From contig NC_022080.4 of NCBI RefSeq assembly GCF_000445995.2, forward strand, positions 1,302,001 to 1,366,000: a stretch of DNA of 64,000 nt. The letters are read 5' to 3'. Each line of letters opens with the position of its first letter. The stretch's first letter is position 1. The position numbers were made by a program, and so were the translations under genes. Below are positions 35,150 through 46,324 of this stretch, one piece after another. The DNA comes from Geobacillus genomosp. 3 (GTDB taxonomy: Bacteria > Bacillota > Bacilli > Bacillales > Anoxybacillaceae). The notes under the pieces are model-generated. The model saw nothing but the letters and a program-made list of their open reading frames with translations, was not told where the DNA came from and searched no databases.

Positions 35150-35195
35150 GGACAAAGTGCCAGTAAAACTGGGATGGCGATTGGACAATTTGTCC
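35150..35195 (+). promoter_or_regulatory. Paired palindromic motifs upstream of the PucR-type gene
   Basis: GGACAATTTGTCC (35183-35195) is a perfect odd-centred palindrome; GGACAAAGTGCC (35150-35161) is a degenerate copy 33 bp upstream, about three helical turns. Both are preceded by ATT. They lie between the divergent permease remnant and the regulator and may be the regulator's own sites. Confidence 0.4.
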
Positions 35196-35277
35196 ATAGA
35201 TCTTTTCACTATAGAAGGAATTGAACGACAATGTTTCGAATGTTTTTCCTTACTAAGGAAAGAGGGGAGAGGAGAAG

Positions 35278-36873
35278 ATGGCGTACAGCTTTCCTCTTAC
35301 GGTTGCCGATGTTTTGCGAAGAAAACATTTTGAAAAAGCGGTTGTTGCCGCTGGAAAAGACGGACTGTCAAGAATAGTCAAATGGGTGTATGTTGTCGAG
35401 GTGACGAAAATTAGCAATTTGTTGCGCGGCAAGGAGTTGATTTTGTCTACTGGTGTTGGGTGGCAGGAGGACGATTCACTCTTTTTGTCTTTGCTTCGCC
35501 AGCTTATTGAGTGCGACGCCTCAGGATTGTGCATCGAGCTTGGGACATATGCCTCGTCGATTCCGAAAGAGGCACTTGAACTGGCCGATCGGCACCACTT
35601 TCCGCTTATTCTCTTTCTTGAGGAAGTCCCGTTTGTGGAGATCACCCACGATATTCATACATATTTGATCAACCAGCAGTACAAGATGATTTCCCAGCTT
35701 GAATCTTATTCCCAAGAGCTGAATAAAAAGCTGCTGAACATCCACCACCATCGCGACATTTTGAAAGTTCTTCACCATTGTCTAGGCCATTATGTCGTGT
35801 TCAAAATGAACGGCGCGGAAGCCGAGTATGTTCCCGGCCGGACGAAGAGGGGAGACGAAACTGGTGTTCAGCCTGGGGCCAGCCTGCCGCCGGGTGCCGT
35901 TTCGAAACCGATTTCTTTGTTTGGCGCGGAATATGCGGAACTGGCTCTTCTTCCCGCCGGCCGAGATATCAATGAGTTTGATTTGCTGATTTTGGACCGC
36001 ACGGCCACTGCTTTGGCGCAGCACTTGTTGCGGAATCTTTACGTGGAAGAAAGGCGGCGGACGGAAGAAAATGAATGGGTGAAGGGATGGATGGCAGGGG
36101 AGTATACGGACGAAGAGGTTTCGTCTTATTTGTTCGATCACTTCCCGTCTCTTCAAATCAACGGGGGCGCCGTGTGGGTGTGCAAAGCGGACGCGGCTGG
36201 CCAAAAAGGAAGCTTCGATTCGACGTACTTTAAACTGTTATGCCGGTCGGTGTTTGAGCAGCGCGGCTTTTTTCTCCTTTCAGCCGATATGGGGCGGCAT
36301 TTGGCGTTTATCACGATCAACCAGCGGGATGAGGTGACGTGGAAAAGCCGGATGGAGGAAGGAATCGAGTGTCTTATGACGTCGGAGTTTGTCCAGGCAA
36401 AGCTTTCGAACTTGCAGGTCGGCGTCGGAACGTTTGTCCAATCCCTTTCGGCGATGAAAAAAAGTTATGCGGCTGCGCTCGAGGCGCTGAAAATTCGCAG
36501 CCGGGTGAAGAAGGAACCGGTCAGTCTGTTTTACGATGATCTTCACTTGTACCGAATGATCACGGTGCTCGATAAATATAGCAATCTTCGTGAAATGGTG
36601 GACCGCTGTTTAGGCCCGATTGTCGAGCATGACCGGAAACATAACGGAAAACTGCTTGAAACGCTCAAAGTATATTTGCAGTGCAACGGCTCAAAACAAG
36701 AAACGGCTAAGAGGCTGTTTATCGTCCGGCAGACGTTGTATCACCGCATTGAAAAGCTAGAAAGCTTCCTTGGCGCCGACTTTATGGAAGCGGACAAGCG
36801 GTTGGCTCTTGAGTTGATGCTTAAGGCGTACGACTACTTAATGGATGGTGGTGGGGGGGTGCATGGGTGGTGA
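35278..36873 (+). CDS. PucR family transcriptional regulator
   Basis: 531 aa. N-terminal PucR ligand domain (LTVADVLRRKHFEKAVVAAG, KELILSTGVGW, IPKEALELADRHHFPLI), a central CdaR GGDEF-like region (LSNLQVGVGTFVQSLSAMKKSYAAA in parts), and the C-terminal PucR helix-turn-helix (NGSKQETAKRLFIVRQTLYHRIEKL in parts). PucR-type activators next to GABA or omega-amino-acid transaminase genes usually activate them. GAGGAGAAG precedes the ATG. The gene is intact although both probable targets are broken. Confidence 0.88.
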   Translation: MAYSFPLTVADVLRRKHFEKAVVAAGKDGLSRIVKWVYVVEVTKISNLLRGKELILSTGVGWQEDDSLFLSLLRQLIECDASGLCIELGTYASSIPKEALELADRHHFPLILFLEEVPFVEITHDIHTYLINQQYKMISQLESYSQELNKKLLNIHHHRDILKVLHHCLGHYVVFKMNGAEAEYVPGRTKRGDETGVQPGASLPPGAVSKPISLFGAEYAELALLPAGRDINEFDLLILDRTATALAQHLLRNLYVEERRRTEENEWVKGWMAGEYTDEEVSSYLFDHFPSLQINGGAVWVCKADAAGQKGSFDSTYFKLLCRSVFEQRGFFLLSADMGRHLAFITINQRDEVTWKSRMEEGIECLMTSEFVQAKLSNLQVGVGTFVQSLSAMKKSYAAALEALKIRSRVKKEPVSLFYDDLHLYRMITVLDKYSNLREMVDRCLGPIVEHDRKHNGKLLETLKVYLQCNGSKQETAKRLFIVRQTLYHRIEKLESFLGADFMEADKRLALELMLKAYDYLMDGGGGVHGW

Positions 36874-36983
36874 AGGGCCTTTCTTGAAGCTGAGTAAAGG
36901 CTGCTGAACGCGGATGGACGTGAGAAATTCGCTCTGGAGCCTTGGCGGCAATTTGCCGACGACGGTTTGGCTCGACAGTGATA

Positions 36984-37027
36984 GTCAAACTGTAGAACGG
37001 GTGTGACCGTGATTTTTACAGTTTGTC
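36984..37027 (+). promoter_or_regulatory. Inverted repeat upstream of the aminotransferase
   Basis: GTCAAACTGT (36984-36993) and ACAGTTTGTC (37018-37027) pair at 9 of 10 positions around 24 nt. The site is about 80 bp before the start codon and may be an activator site or an RNA stem. The rest of 36874-37103 holds no gene; GGCAATTTGCC nearby is a further small palindrome. Confidence 0.4.
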
Positions 37028-37103
37028 TAATGAACTGTGCGGCGGGATGAGCGATAATGGCTGTAACATAGAACGATTTCTAGTGGAAGGGAGCCAAGCG
37101 GCG

Positions 37104-38456
37104 ATGAAAACGGAACAAACCCACCAACTGTGGCTCGACAAAGATGACCGATACATTTGGCATTCGATGAAACCGTACAACCCGAACGCCACGCTCGTAG
37201 CAGCTGAGGCGAAAGGGTGCTGGGTGACCGATGCGGCCGGGAACAAATATTTGGATGCGATGGCGGGACTTTGGTGCGTCAACGTCGGCTACGGGCGCGA
37301 GGAGCTTGCCGAAGCGGCGCATGAGCAGTTGAAGACGCTGGCATATTTCCCGTTGACGCAAAGCCACCTGCCGGCCATCGAGCTCGGGGAAAAGCTCAAC
37401 GAACTGTTGGGCGATGAGTATGTGATTTTCTTTTCCAACAGCGGGTCGGAAGCAAACGAAACGGCGTTTAAAATCGCCCGCCAATACCATCAGCAGCGCG
37501 GGGAGCATCACCGGTACAAAATCATTTCCCGCTACCGGGCGTACCACGGCAACTCGATGGGGGCGCTCTCGGCGACCGGGCAGGCGCAGCGGAAATACAA
37601 ATACGAACCGCTCGCGCCGGGCTTTATCCATGTGCCGCCGCCGGATGTGTACCGCGACCCCGATTCAGCCGAAAATCCGCGCCAGCTGCGGGCGGTGAAA
37701 GCCATTGACGACGCCATGACGTGGGAATTGAGCGAAACGGTCGCGGCGGTCATTATGGAGCCGATCATCACCGGCGGCGGCGTGCTCATTCCTCCGGACG
37801 GGTATATGAAAGCGGTCCAAGAAGTATGTGAAAAGCACGGCGCCTTGCTTATTGTCGATGAAGTCATTTGCGGTTTCGGCCGGACGGGAACAGCGTTCGG
37901 ATTTCAAAACTACGGCGTCAAGCCGGACATCATCACGATGGCGAAAGGGATTACCAGTGCGTATTTGCCGCTGGCGGCAACGGCGGTGCGGAAGGAGATT
38001 TATGAAGCGTTCAAAGGAACAGGGGAATACGACTATTTCCGCCATGTCAATACATTTGGCGGCCATCCGGCTTCGTGCGCTGTAGCGCTGAAAAACATCG
38101 AGATCATGGAGACGGAGCGGCTGTTTGACCGCTCGCGCGAGGCCGGCGAATGGCTGCTTGATGAGCTGAAAACGAAGCTGACCGGCCATCCATACGTCGG
38201 TGATGTGCGCGGCAAAGGGCTGCTTGTCGGCATTGAGCTTGTCGCTGACAAAGCGACGAAAGAGCCGCTCGATATGTCGCTTGTCAATCAAGTGATCCAT
38301 TGATGCAAGGAGAACGGCCTCATTATCGGCAAAAACGGAACGACGGTCGCGGGATACAACAACGTGCTCACCTTATCGCCGCCGCTTTGCATCACGGGTG
38401 ATGAACTTTCGTTTGTGGTCCGCGTCTTGACCGAGGCGCTAGCGGCCATTCAATAA
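37104..38456 (+). pseudogene. Class III omega-amino acid/GABA aminotransferase with in-frame stop
   Basis: A PLP enzyme of the class III family, normally about 450 aa. FFSNSGSEANETAFK, SRYRAYHGNSMGALS, VAAVIMEPIITGGGV, LLIVDEVICGFGRTG and the PLP Lys in IITMAKGITSAYLPL are present. TGA at 38301-38303 interrupts the frame at codon 400; translation resumes in frame as CKENGLIIGKNGTTVAGYNN to the natural stop at 38456. TGG to TGA is the simplest change (VIHWCKE). The lost ~50 residues include a conserved C-terminal strand, so the product is probably inactive. The ATG 37104 follows GGAAGGGAG; the frame is open from 37023. Confidence 0.85.
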
Positions 38457-38466
38457 GAAGAACGAC

Positions 38467-38500
38467 AAACGTCAGCCGGATCGACAGGCTGGCGTTTTGT
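38467..38500 (+). terminator. Intrinsic terminator of the aminotransferase gene
   Basis: AAACGTCAGCC pairs with GGCTGGCGTTT around a 9-nt loop, followed by TGTTTGC. The following 184 bp to the Uma2 gene show no gene. Confidence 0.75.
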
Positions 38501-38684
38501 TTGCTTTTGCGCGGCCATTCGGAAACACATCGAAGCAGGTGGTTATTGCGAGGGCTGAACGTTCTTTCGCCTGTGCGATGGTGCTTCGGGATGGGGGATT
38601 CTTAGGAGCGTCTGCCCGATCATCGATTTCTGTGTGTTTGACGCAAGACTGATGATGAGTATGTCATGCTGAACAAGGGTTGTT

Positions 38685-39254
38685 TTACCCCCATTCCAAT
38701 ACATGCGCTAATGGAATCGCTAAGTCTTGAAATTGTGCGGAATGCAATGTGTCTTGTTGTCCGTATGTGGCATGTCGTTGATATGCACCTTCGTGCAAAT
38801 AGTACACATGAATCATTTTATTGGCCGTATCAACGATCCAATATTCCGCAATGCCATAGTATTGGTAAATGTAAAATTTTTCGTTGTAATCTTTTAAAGC
38901 GGTTGAAGGTGATAAGACTTCAACAACCAGTGCAGGCGCTCCGTAACACCCTTTTTTGACAATTTGTTTTTTATTGCAAATGACGGCAAGATCAGGTTGG
39001 ACAATGTCATCAGGGGTTTCATATGTTTCCTTTTTGCTAAGGAATACATCAAACGGCGCCATAAAGACATAACAATGTTTGTTTTGGAAAAAATGGCGCA
39101 AAGCAAAATACAATTCTCCGACTGCAAATTGATGTTCCGAAGTTGGAGCAGGCGTCATATTATACGCTTTTCCATTTATAAGTTCCCAGCGGCCTTCCCA
39201 CGTTTCCCAGTCAGCATACGTGTAAATTTTGTTCGAATCAGGGATATTGCCCAT
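38685..39254 (-). CDS. Uma2 family (DUF820) putative endonuclease, second member
   Basis: 189-aa PD-(D/E)xK-fold protein: WEGRWELINGKAYNMTPAPT, IVQPDLAVICNKKQ, GAPALVVEVLSPSTALKDYN and YYGIAEYWIVDTANK. It is only distantly similar to the Uma2 protein at 16199; PAL replaces PDL in the second motif. The ATG 39254 follows GAGGGTGG; the in-frame ATG 39272 has no RBS. Codons are AT-richer than the neighbours, suggesting separate origin. Confidence 0.78.
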   Translation of the reverse strand: MGNIPDSNKIYTYADWETWEGRWELINGKAYNMTPAPTSEHQFAVGELYFALRHFFQNKHCYVFMAPFDVFLSKKETYETPDDIVQPDLAVICNKKQIVKKGCYGAPALVVEVLSPSTALKDYNEKFYIYQYYGIAEYWIVDTANKMIHVYYLHEGAYQRHATYGQQDTLHSAQFQDLAIPLAHVLEWG

Positions 39255-39464
39255 TGTTCCACCCTCTTTCATTTTAAAGGTACGCTTGTTTACAGTTTAG
39301 CAAAAGAAATCAAGGAAGTGTAGGGAGGACTTTCTTTAGACGTTTATTCATCGCCCGCTTACGCTCATAAGTGGAAGTGAAGGTCTTTTTGGTTCAGAAA
39401 GGAATGTGGCGTTTGTTTGTCGAATGACATGGGTGAAGAATGTATAGGGAAAGGGAGAAAACTG

Positions 39465-40451
39465 ATGTCCGCATTTCAAGCGTTTGTCGTCAACAAAACC
39501 GAAACAGAGTTTACTGCCGGCGTGCAGACGATTTCCATGGATGATTTGCCGGAAGGGGACGTCGTTGTCCGCGTCCGTTATTCGAGCGTCAACTACAAAG
39601 ACGGATTGGCATCGATTCCGGACGGCAAAATTGTGAAAACGTATCCGTTTGTGCCCGGGATTGATTTGGCCGGGACCGTCGTTTCCTCAAACGATGCGCG
39701 GTTTCGTGAAGGGGATGAGGTGATTGCGACCGGCTATGAAATTGGCGTCACTCATTTTGGCGGCTACAGCGAGTACGCCCGGCTGCATGGCGATTGGCTC
39801 GTGCCGCTGCCGAAAGGGTTGACGTTGAAAGAAGCCATGGCGATCGGGACGGCTGGGTTCACGGCGGCGTTGTCCATCCACCGGCTTGAGGAGCACGGGC
39901 TGACGCCGGAGCGCGGGCCGGTGCTTGTCACGGGGGCGACGGGCGGCGTCGGCAGCTTGGCCGTGTCGATGCTCGCTAGGCGCGGCTATACGGTGGAAGC
40001 AAGCACAGGCAAAGCGGCGGAGCATGATTATTTGCGCGCCCTTGGCGCCAAGGAAGTGTTGGCGCGGGAAGACGTCACGGCCGAGCGCATCCGCCCGCTC
40101 GATAAGCAACGCTGGGCGGCGGCGGTCGATCCGGTCGGCGGCCGGACGCTGGCGACGGTGTTAAGCCGCATCCGCTACGGCGGGGCGGTGGCGGTGAGCG
40201 GGTTGACTGGCGGCGTGGACGTGCCGACAACGGTTCATCCGTTCATTTTGCGCGGCGTCAGCTTGCTTGGCATCGACTCCGTCTATTGCCCGATGGAGCT
40301 GCGCCTCCGCATTTGGGAGCGGTTGGCCGGCGACTTAAAGCCGGATTTGGAGCGAATTGCCCACGAAATTGCGCTTCACGAACTGCCGCAGGCGCTCGAA
40401 CGCATTTTGCGCGGCGAGCTGTGCGGCCGGGCGGTCGTGCGGCTTATTTAG
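39465..40451 (+). CDS. YhdH/YhfP-family quinone oxidoreductase (acrylyl-CoA reductase type)
   Basis: 328-aa zinc-independent medium-chain dehydrogenase. SSVNYKDGLAS, PGIDLAGTVVSS, GTAGFTAALSIHRLEEHG and the NADPH loop VTGATGGVGSLAVSMLARRG, then GLLG-like RGVSLLGIDSVYCP, mark the YhdH/YhfP subfamily that reduces acryloyl-CoA or related enoyl/quinone substrates. The ATG 39465 after AAGGGAG gives the family N-terminus (MSAFQAFVVNK). Monocistronic, with its own terminator. Confidence 0.85.
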   Translation: MSAFQAFVVNKTETEFTAGVQTISMDDLPEGDVVVRVRYSSVNYKDGLASIPDGKIVKTYPFVPGIDLAGTVVSSNDARFREGDEVIATGYEIGVTHFGGYSEYARLHGDWLVPLPKGLTLKEAMAIGTAGFTAALSIHRLEEHGLTPERGPVLVTGATGGVGSLAVSMLARRGYTVEASTGKAAEHDYLRALGAKEVLAREDVTAERIRPLDKQRWAAAVDPVGGRTLATVLSRIRYGGAVAVSGLTGGVDVPTTVHPFILRGVSLLGIDSVYCPMELRLRIWERLAGDLKPDLERIAHEIALHELPQALERILRGELCGRAVVRLI

Positions 40452-40629
40452 CCGAAAAGAACGAATTTTCTCTTGCCCGAGATGGCACGGTCTTAAGACT
40501 GCTGTATGGCAAACATGTGCCGGCGTTCGCCGACAAGCGGGAAACTGACGAGCGGAACCGACGGCCCCATTCGGTGAAGCGACAGCCGGCCTGAACGGAC
40601 CAACCGGAAATAGCTGTTTGGAGAAGCAG

Positions 40630-40670
40630 AAAAGGGAGAAGGGGCGAACATAGCCTCTGTCTCCCTTTTT
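40630..40670 (+). terminator. Intrinsic terminator after the oxidoreductase
   Basis: AAAAGGGAGA (40630-40639) pairs with TCTCCCTTTT (40660-40669). The A/T-rich ends allow it to work for the convergent gltC as well. Confidence 0.7.
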
Positions 40671-40684
40671 GCTTTTGGAGCCGG

Positions 40685-41593
40685 TTATCCAAGCTGATAC
40701 CGCTCCAGCTCCGCGAAAAAGTCTTTCACAAATCGGTAAAACACTTTCACGGACGGGGCAAGCTCGTGGTGGTCGGAAATGATAATGCCGACGTTGCGTT
40801 TTACTTGCGGCATTTCGATCGGCACTTTGGCGGCGTAGCGAAGAAGGCTTTCCGACAAGGCGCTTTCCGGCAGGAGAGTGACGCCGATGCCGGCCGAGAC
40901 CAATCCCTTAATCGCGTCAAGGTCCTCGCCTTCCGATGAGATGTTTGGGGAAAAACCGGCCTGATGGCAGGCGTCGATCAAAATTTGATGCAAAATGTAT
41001 CCTTTTGGAAACGTCACAAATGGATCATGGCGCAGTTCGTTCAATACGATCCGGTCGCGGCGGGCGAGCGGATGGCTGCTCGGCAGAAGGGCGGCAAACG
41101 GTTCGGAAAACAAAATCTCTCCTTTAATGCCGATTTCACGCGCCGGAATCGGCCCGAGAAAGGCGAGGTCGATCTCCCGTTTTTTCACTGCTTCGATTAA
41201 ATAATGATACGACCCTTGGCGAAGATGGAACGAGACGTTCGGGTGCTCCGCTTTAAAGGCGGAAATGACCATCGGCATCATATGGCTGGCGAGGCTTGTC
41301 GGGAAGCCGATTTTAATCGTCCCGCGCTCCGGGTCCAAATATTCTTCGATTTGTTGCTTCGCATCCTCGACCGCCTTCAGCACCGCTTCCGCGTGCGGCA
41401 AAAAGTGGCGGCCGATCGGGGTGAGCTTGACGTTTCGCCCTTCCCGTTCAAACAGCTGGACGCCGAGCTCGGCTTCGAGGTTGGCAATTTGCCGGCTGAT
41501 CGCCGACTGGGCGACATGGAGCGCATCGGCCGCTTCGGAGACGTGCTCGCGTTTGGCTACTTCGACGAAGTATTGCAGCTGTCTTAATTCCAT
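40685..41593 (-). CDS. gltC: LysR-type activator of glutamate synthase (GltC)
   Basis: 302-aa LysR-type regulator with [23 protein letters not shown] and a ligand domain starting [17 protein letters not shown]. subtilis GltC has the same N-terminus (MELRQLQYF) and length and activates gltAB when 2-oxoglutarate is plentiful and glutamate low. It is divergent from gltA. The ATG 41593 follows AAAGGGGTGG; a GTG three codons upstream is less likely. Confidence 0.92.
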   Translation of the reverse strand: MELRQLQYFVEVAKREHVSEAADALHVAQSAISRQIANLEAELGVQLFEREGRNVKLTPIGRHFLPHAEAVLKAVEDAKQQIEEYLDPERGTIKIGFPTSLASHMMPMVISAFKAEHPNVSFHLRQGSYHYLIEAVKKREIDLAFLGPIPAREIGIKGEILFSEPFAALLPSSHPLARRDRIVLNELRHDPFVTFPKGYILHQILIDACHQAGFSPNISSEGEDLDAIKGLVSAGIGVTLLPESALSESLLRYAAKVPIEMPQVKRNVGIIISDHHELAPSVKVFYRFVKDFFAELERYQLG

Positions 41594-41623
41594 TTTTTCC
41601 ACCCCTTTCCCTTTTATCGAAAA

Positions 41624-41680
41624 ATGAGATTGATTTCATCTAAATTATATATTGTTTATATTAATCTTGAAAACTACAAT
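41624..41680 (+). promoter_or_regulatory. gltA promoter and GltC dyad
   Basis: TTGTTT (41652-41657), 17 nt, TACAAT (41675-41680). The dyad ATGAGATTGATTTCATCT (41624-41641) lies just upstream of the -35 box, where a LysR activator would bind, and overlaps the divergent gltC leader so that it can autoregulate. Confidence 0.7.
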
Positions 41681-41719
41681 AAATATTACAGACAATTCGG
41701 AACGGGAGGGGAAGGCAGC

Positions 41720-44700
41720 ATGAAACACTACGGATTACCGAAAGCACAAGGGCTATATCGGCCGGAATTTGAACATGATGCATGCGGGATCGGGTTTTAT
41801 GCGCATTTGAAAGGAAAACCGTCACACGATATTATCGAAAAAGCGCTCCATATGCTTTGTCAGCTCGAGCATCGCGGCGGGCAAGGAAGCGATCCGGAAA
41901 CGGGCGATGGCGCGGGCATTATGACGCAAATTCCGCACGAATACTTTCAAGCGGTGTGCGGCGAAATGAACTTGCCGGAAACGGGTCGCTACGGGGTCGG
42001 AATGTTCTTTTTGCCGGAAGATGAGGAAAAGCGGGCGTACTATGAAGAGAAGGTAAACGAACTGATCGCCAAGGAAGGGCAGCGCCTGCTCGGCTGGCGG
42101 ACCGTGCCGGTTGACAACGACAAACTCGGCAAACTGGCGCGGCAAAGCAAGCCGTTCATCCGCCAAGTGTTTGTCGCCCCTAGTGATGATGTTGTCGATG
42201 AATTGGCATTTGAACGGAAATTGTACGTCATTCGCAAACAGTTTGAAAAATGCGTGGACAACAACGAGTGCTACGTAGCGAGCTTCTCGAGTCGGACGAT
42301 CGTCTATAAAGGGTTGCTGACGCCGGAACAAATGGACGCCTTTTATTTGGATTTGCAAGATGAACGGTTCCGTTCGGCGTTTGCCCTCGTGCATTCGCGC
42401 TTCAGCACGAACACGTTCCCGAGTTGGGAGCGGGCCCATCCGAACCGCTATTTGATCCATAACGGTGAAATCAACACGCTGCGCGGCAATGTTAACTGGA
42501 TGGCAGCGCGTGAGAAACAGTTTGTTTCGGAAGCGTTCGGCGATGACTTGGAAAAAGTGACGCCGATTTTAGATACAAACGGCAGCGACTCGTCCATTTT
42601 GGACAATGCGTTCGAATTTTTCGTTTTGGCGGGCAGAAAGCCGGCTCATGTCGCCATGATGCTCATTCCGGAACCGTGGTTTTGGGATGAACAGATGGAT
42701 GACGCGAAAAAAGCGTTTTACGAATACCATAGCTGTTTAATGGAGCCTTGGGACGGCCCGACGGCGATTTCGTTCACGGACGGCAAGCAAATCGGTGCCA
42801 TTTTGGATCGGAACGGGTTGCGTCCGGCTCGCTATTATGTGACGAAAGACGACTACATTATTTTCTCGTCCGAAGTCGGCGTGATTGATGTCGATGCGAA
42901 CAACATTTTATATAAAGAGCGGCTGAGCCCGGGGAAAATGCTTTTGGTTGACCTCGAGCAAGGGCGGATCATTTCCGATCAAGAAATTAAGGAGGAAATG
43001 GCCCAAGAACAGCCGTATCGTCAATGGATCAATGAGCAGATGATCACGCTTGACAACCTGGACGTTCCGGAGGATGTCGAAGCGCCGAAGCAGCTCATAA
43101 AATTGCAAAAGGCGTTCGGCTACACGTTTGAAGATGTGGAAAAAATGATTTTGCCGATGGCGACGGAAGGGAAAGACCCAACGGGCGCGATGGGCATGGA
43201 TGCGCCGTTGGCGGTGCTGTCCGAGCGGCCACAAAGCTTGTTCAACTACTTTAAGCAGTTGTTTGCCCAGGTCACCAACCCGCCGATTGATGCCATCCGT
43301 GAATACGTCGTCACCTCAACGATGACACTGCTCGGCAAAGAAGGGAACATTTTGCATCCGGACGCCAAAGCGGCGCGTCGCATTCGCCTTGAGACACCGC
43401 TGTTGACGAATGAACAACTCGCGGCATTAAAGGCGAATCCGCACCCGGAGTTTGCGTGCGCTGTGTTGCCGACGCTGTTTGCTGACGATTTGAAATCGGC
43501 ACTCGATGAGCTGTTTGCCAAAGCGGATGAAGCGGTTGAAAACGGGGCGACGCTTCTCGTTCTCTCGGATCGCGGCGTTGATGAAACGCACGTGGCGATT
43601 CCGGTGCTGCTTGCGGTGAGCGGGCTTCATCAGCACCTTATCCGCAACGGGACGCGGACGAACGTCAGCCTGCTTGTGGAAAGCGGCGAAGCGCGCGAAG
43701 TGCACCATTTTGCGGCGCTTATCGGCTACGGAGCTGACGCCATCAACCCGTATTTGGCGCTTGAGACGATCCGCCAAGCGTCAGAAAACGGCACGATCGC
43801 CTTGTCTTATCGTGAAGCGGTGAAAACGTATATGAAAGCCGCTGTTGACGGCGTTGTGAAAGTGATGTCGAAAATGGGCATTTCAACGGTACAAAGCTAC
43901 CGCGGTGCCCAAATTTTTGAAGCGGTCGGCATTGGAACAGATGTCATCGATCAGTATTTCACTGGTACGGCGTCGCAAATTAGCGGCATCGGGCTTGAAG
44001 AGATTGCGAAAGAGGCGAAAATGCGCCATGAAGCCGCATTCGGCGCGCGGCATGAAGACGATGTGCTCGATACCGGCAGCGAGTTGCAATGGCGGCGCAA
44101 CGGCGAGCACCATGCGTTCAATCCGCAGACGATTCATTTGCTGCAATGGGCGTGCCGGAAAAACGACTACAATTTGTATAAACAATATTCAAAACTAGCG
44201 AATGAAGAGCGTTTGACGTTCTTGCGCAACTTGTTTGACTTTAACTCGAACCGGAAGCCGGTGCCGATTGACGAAGTCGAACCGGTTGAGTCGATCGTTC
44301 GCCGCTTTAAAACCGGGGCGATGTCGTTCGGCTCGATCAGCCAAGAGGCGCATGAGACGTTAGCCATCGCCATGAACCGGATCGGTGGAAAAAGCAATAG
44401 CGGCGAGGGCGGCGAAGATCCAGCCCGCTATGTGAAAGATGAAAACGGCGACTGGCGCCGCAGCGCGATTAAACAAGTCGCATCCGGGCGATTTGGCGTG
44501 AAAAGCCATTATTTAGTTAATGCCGATGAATTGCAGATCAAAATGGCGCAAGGGGCAAAACCGGGCGAAGGCGGTCAGCTTCCGGCCAACAAAGTGTACC
44601 CGTGGGTCGGGAAAGTGCGCGGTTCGACGCCGGGAGTCGAGCTCATTTCCCCGCCGCCGCATCACGATATTTATTCGATCGAAGACTTGGCCCAGTTGAT

Positions 44701-46282
44701 TTACGATTTGAAAAACGCCAACAAAGACGCGCGCATTAGCGTCAAGCTTGTCGCCAAAGCAGGCGTCGGCACGATCGCCGCTGGCGTAGCGAAAGGGAAC
44801 GCCGATGTCATCGTCATCAGCGGGTATGACGGCGGTACGGGTGCTTCGCCGAAAACGAGCATTAAACATGCCGGTCTGCCATGGGAACTTGGCTTAGCGG
44901 AGACGCATCAAACATTAATGCTCAACAGCTTGCGTGACCGCGTTATTTTGGAGACCGATGGCAAGCTCTTGACCGGCCGCGATGTCGTAATGGCCGCTCT
45001 ATTTGGCGCTGAAGAATTCGGGTTTGCGACAGCTCCGCTTGTCGTCTTAGGCTGCGTTATGATGCGCGTCTGCCATTTGGATACGTGTCCGGTCGGTGTG
45101 GCGACGCAAAATCCGGAGCTGCGCAAAAAATTCACTGGGAAGCCAGAGTATGTTGTCAACTTTATGTACTTTATTGCTCAAGAAGTGCGGGAAATTATGG
45201 CGGAACTTGGCTTCCGTACGATCGATGAGATGGTCGGCCGCGTTGACGTCTTGAAAGTGAGCGAGCGGGCAAAAACGCACTGGAAAGCGAAACATCTTGA
45301 CTTGTCCCGTCTCTTGTACCAAGTCGATGGCCCGCGCACTTGCAGCAAAGGACAAAACCATCGAATGGAAGAGACGCTCGACTATACGGAAATTTTGCCT
45401 GCGGTGCAACCAGCGCTTGAGCGGCAGGAACCCGTTGAACTCGAGCTTGCGATCCGCAACGTTCACCGTACGGTTGGAGCGATGACGGGCAGCGAAATTT
45501 CGAAGCGCTACGGCGAGGAAGGGCTGCCGGAAGATACGATCCGCCTCTATTTCACCGGGTCGGCCGGGCAGAGTTTTGCGGCGTTTGTGCCAAAAGGGAT
45601 GACGCTCGAGCTTGTCGGTGATGCGAACGATTACGTCGGCAAAGGGCTTTCCGGCGGAAAAGTGATCGTCCGTCCGCCGCATGAAGCGCCGTTTGCCGCC
45701 GCAGACAACGTCATTATCGGCAACGTGGCGTTTTACGGGGCTACAAGCGGGGAGGCATACATTCGCGGCCGTGCCGGCGAGCGATTCTGTGTCCGCAACA
45801 GCGGCGTCCATGCTGTTGTTGAAGGCGTCGGCGATCATGGCTGTGAATATATGACCGGCGGCCGTGTCGTCATTCTCGGTTCGGTCGGCAAAAACTTCGC
45901 TGCTGGTATGTCTGGAGGGATCGCTTACGTGTTGGCGGACGATGACAGCTGGAAAGAAACGGCTAACGGCGAGCTCGTTTCGTTTGAGCCGCTCGCAGAT
46001 GAAGCCGAGATTTTGGAAGTGCGCCGGATGATCGAAAACCATTACCGGTATACAGGAAGCCCGCGGGCCGCGTTGGTGCTTGATGAGTGGGATGCTTACG
46101 TCCGCCGGTTCGTCAAAGTCATTCCGCGAAACTATAGACTGATGGTCGAAACGATTGAAACGCTTGAACAGTCCGGACTTTCGTATGAGGAAGCCGTCAT
46201 GGTGGCGTTTGAAACGGTGGCGAAACAGAAAAAAGCGGCGGCTGTCGGCGGCGCCCATCAGCTGCAAGCGGTAGCGAAGTAA
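41720..46282 (+). CDS. gltA: Glutamate synthase [NADPH] large subunit
   Basis: 1520 aa, the size of B. subtilis GltA. After a 21-residue propeptide the catalytic C22 ([11 protein letters not shown]) starts the class II glutamine amidotransferase domain. The central domain and the FMN-binding synthase domain follow ([19 protein letters not shown]); the [3Fe-4S] ligands are C1112, C1118 and C1123 ([15 protein letters not shown]). The C-terminal beta-helix (GXG repeats such as [18 protein letters not shown]) is complete. It makes glutamate from glutamine and 2-oxoglutarate with GltB. The frame is open upstream, but the ATG 41720 after GGGAGGGGAAGG gives the right N-terminus. Confidence 0.97.
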   Translation: MKHYGLPKAQGLYRPEFEHDACGIGFYAHLKGKPSHDIIEKALHMLCQLEHRGGQGSDPETGDGAGIMTQIPHEYFQAVCGEMNLPETGRYGVGMFFLPEDEEKRAYYEEKVNELIAKEGQRLLGWRTVPVDNDKLGKLARQSKPFIRQVFVAPSDDVVDELAFERKLYVIRKQFEKCVDNNECYVASFSSRTIVYKGLLTPEQMDAFYLDLQDERFRSAFALVHSRFSTNTFPSWERAHPNRYLIHNGEINTLRGNVNWMAAREKQFVSEAFGDDLEKVTPILDTNGSDSSILDNAFEFFVLAGRKPAHVAMMLIPEPWFWDEQMDDAKKAFYEYHSCLMEPWDGPTAISFTDGKQIGAILDRNGLRPARYYVTKDDYIIFSSEVGVIDVDANNILYKERLSPGKMLLVDLEQGRIISDQEIKEEMAQEQPYRQWINEQMITLDNLDVPEDVEAPKQLIKLQKAFGYTFEDVEKMILPMATEGKDPTGAMGMDAPLAVLSERPQSLFNYFKQLFAQVTNPPIDAIREYVVTSTMTLLGKEGNILHPDAKAARRIRLETPLLTNEQLAALKANPHPEFACAVLPTLFADDLKSALDELFAKADEAVENGATLLVLSDRGVDETHVAIPVLLAVSGLHQHLIRNGTRTNVSLLVESGEAREVHHFAALIGYGADAINPYLALETIRQASENGTIALSYREAVKTYMKAAVDGVVKVMSKMGISTVQSYRGAQIFEAVGIGTDVIDQYFTGTASQISGIGLEEIAKEAKMRHEAAFGARHEDDVLDTGSELQWRRNGEHHAFNPQTIHLLQWACRKNDYNLYKQYSKLANEERLTFLRNLFDFNSNRKPVPIDEVEPVESIVRRFKTGAMSFGSISQEAHETLAIAMNRIGGKSNSGEGGEDPARYVKDENGDWRRSAIKQVASGRFGVKSHYLVNADELQIKMAQGAKPGEGGQLPANKVYPWVGKVRGSTPGVELISPPPHHDIYSIEDLAQLIYDLKNANKDARISVKLVAKAGVGTIAAGVAKGNADVIVISGYDGGTGASPKTSIKHAGLPWELGLAETHQTLMLNSLRDRVILETDGKLLTGRDVVMAALFGAEEFGFATAPLVVLGCVMMRVCHLDTCPVGVATQNPELRKKFTGKPEYVVNFMYFIAQEVREIMAELGFRTIDEMVGRVDVLKVSERAKTHWKAKHLDLSRLLYQVDGPRTCSKGQNHRMEETLDYTEILPAVQPALERQEPVELELAIRNVHRTVGAMTGSEISKRYGEEGLPEDTIRLYFTGSAGQSFAAFVPKGMTLELVGDANDYVGKGLSGGKVIVRPPHEAPFAAADNVIIGNVAFYGATSGEAYIRGRAGERFCVRNSGVHAVVEGVGDHGCEYMTGGRVVILGSVGKNFAAGMSGGIAYVLADDDSWKETANGELVSFEPLADEAEILEVRRMIENHYRYTGSPRAALVLDEWDAYVRRFVKVIPRNYRLMVETIETLEQSGLSYEEAVMVAFETVAKQKKAAAVGGAHQLQAVAK

Positions 46283-46324
46283 CGCCGTAGTCTGCGGGCG
46301 GCTGCCAAGCAACGGCGCCGCTTT

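Noticed and set aside
36940..36965. Sigma-54 promoter upstream of the aminotransferase (TGGCGG...TTGC)
   Set aside because: GG and GC elements are one base too close and the -24 element is poor; the sequence is better seen as the palindrome GGCAATTTGCC.
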